A stretch of 6,492 nt of DNA, from contig JBEKKT010000044.1 of NCBI GenBank assembly GCA_050010535.1, positions 1-6,492 of the forward strand, written 5' to 3'. Positions 5,864 through 6,492 of the stretch are shown one piece after another (the stretch's first letter is position 1; the number at the start of each line of letters is the position of its first letter). Source of the stretch: JAJRAG01 sp050010535. GTDB lineage: Archaea; Thermoplasmatota; Thermoplasmata; Methanomassiliicoccales; JACIVX01. Under the pieces are notes generated by a model. The model was not told the DNA's origin, did not search any database, and saw only the letters and a program-made list of their open reading frames with translations. The position numbers were made by a program, and so were the translations under genes.

Positions 5864-5986
5864 TTATCGCGATTCCTCCCCTTGCCGGCGTGAGTAGAGT
5901 GCATCTGACGGGATGTCTTCTGATACGGATTATCATCTTCTTTGCCAGACTCGAACCGGAGCTTCTAGCGTTTCTCGGCGGTTGAG

Positions 5987-6492
5987 CTATCGGTGCGTTC
6001 GTGCCGACAACCGTGATGTTGCCGCTGCTTTGGATCTCATTCGATCCTGTAGGGCTACAAAATCCCATCCGAGAGGGGAAAGTAGGTCTGCAGTGGCTCT
6101 CAAGACCTGCTCAACGTACTTGTAGACATCGTAGCTCTCGTCGCCTCTGAGGAACTGCGCCACTTTCACTCTCTCCGACGCGCTGTAGCTGCCTGCATCA
6201 CAAATGACGTACTCGACGACCTCGCCCGGTTGAATGTCGAACCCCTTACAGCTAAGTTGCTTGAGAGCCGCCACGGAATCATTCCATTGTCTATAATCGC
6301 CGAGGTTCTTCGAAACCCTTTTCGTTATCACGAGCTTTTCCAACGGCGTCTTTCCGTCTAGCAGATTCCTCACATAGAGGTCTGCCACTTCGAGAGCAGA
6401 TGAGATCGTCCTTTCGAACTCATCTGAGTTCGCAGCTTTCGAAAGGACTTTCAGCATATCGGTCTGAAGGTCCCTTATCAGCGGCGGGGTGT
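5987..6492 (-). CDS. polB: Family B DNA polymerase, C-terminal fragment (5' end beyond window)
   Basis: The frame runs in from the right edge; 167 residues and the TAG stop are visible. It matches the thumb and C-terminus of archaeal replicative-type B-family DNA polymerases: PPLIRDLQTDMLKVL at the start, then EVADLYVRNLLDGKTPLEKL (about 34-53), VITKRVSKNLGDY (54-66), FDIQPGEVVEYVICDAG (84-100) and the closing YDVYKYVEQVLRATADLLSPLGWDF (120-144), where replicative enzymes have the DxxYYxEN-like segment. Exonuclease and palm active-site motifs lie outside the window. The last 20 residues are basic and Ala/Ser-rich, and no classical PCNA-interacting motif (QxxLxxFF) is evident. Which of the several archaeal B-family paralogues this is cannot be decided from the fragment. 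Confidence 0.9.
   Translation of the reverse strand, partial: TPPLIRDLQTDMLKVLSKAANSDEFERTISSALEVADLYVRNLLDGKTPLEKLVITKRVSKNLGDYRQWNDSVAALKQLSCKGFDIQPGEVVEYVICDAGSYSASERVKVAQFLRGDESYDVYKYVEQVLRATADLLSPLGWDFVALQDRMRSKAAATSRLSARTHR

Noticed and set aside
5817..6068. 83-residue minus frame between hpt and polB
   Set aside because: It overlaps the polymerase C-terminus and the hpt end and has no recognised family; it is kept only as a possibility in the findings.

Overview
This 6.5 kb window looks like a piece of archaeal chromosome, most likely from the Euryarchaeota and plausibly the Thermoplasmatota side (lineage is inference). The reasons are TATA-like boxes 25-30 bases ahead of starts that would give leaderless mRNAs, an archaeal-type hpt, a DUF504/MJ1316-domain protein, an archaeal CDIN1-like nuclease, a B-family DNA polymerase, and a zinc-ribbon membrane protein of a kind common in archaea. 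Both ends cut through genes: glmS lacks its 5' part at the left edge, and the polymerase lacks its 5' part at the right edge.

Layout. Bases 1-1275 (+) encode the C-terminal two thirds of glucosamine-6-phosphate synthase. Its stop abuts the stop of a minus-strand two-gene operon (3074 down to 1276). That operon encodes a CDIN1/C15orf41-like PD-(D/E)XK nuclease with a helical, HTH-like N-terminus, then a Cas4/RecB-like nuclease carrying four membrane helices between its catalytic motifs. The two reading frames overlap by four bases. A 351-base intergenic region with outward-facing promoters follows. Next comes a plus-strand membrane protein with a Pro/Gln-rich linker and a C-terminal zinc ribbon (3426-4052). 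It is convergent with a small minus-strand DUF504 protein (4379-4089). Divergent from that is a purine-type phosphoribosyltransferase with a C-terminal winged-helix-like extension (to 5180), then the archaeal hypoxanthine/guanine phosphoribosyltransferase hpt (5270-5824). The polymerase C-terminus (6492-5987, minus) is convergent with hpt.

Functionally, the two phosphoribosyltransferases form a purine-salvage pair, and GlmS makes amino sugars from fructose-6-phosphate. DUF504 is linked to RNA-end processing in the literature. The most interesting unit is the nuclease operon: two different PD-(D/E)XK enzymes are translationally coupled, and one of them is predicted to be held at the membrane with an Fe-S cluster. 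That suggests a DNA-processing or DNA-defence role at the membrane, but the window contains no CRISPR array, other cas gene, helicase or transposase that would fix the role. No tRNA, rRNA, CRISPR or insertion sequence was seen.
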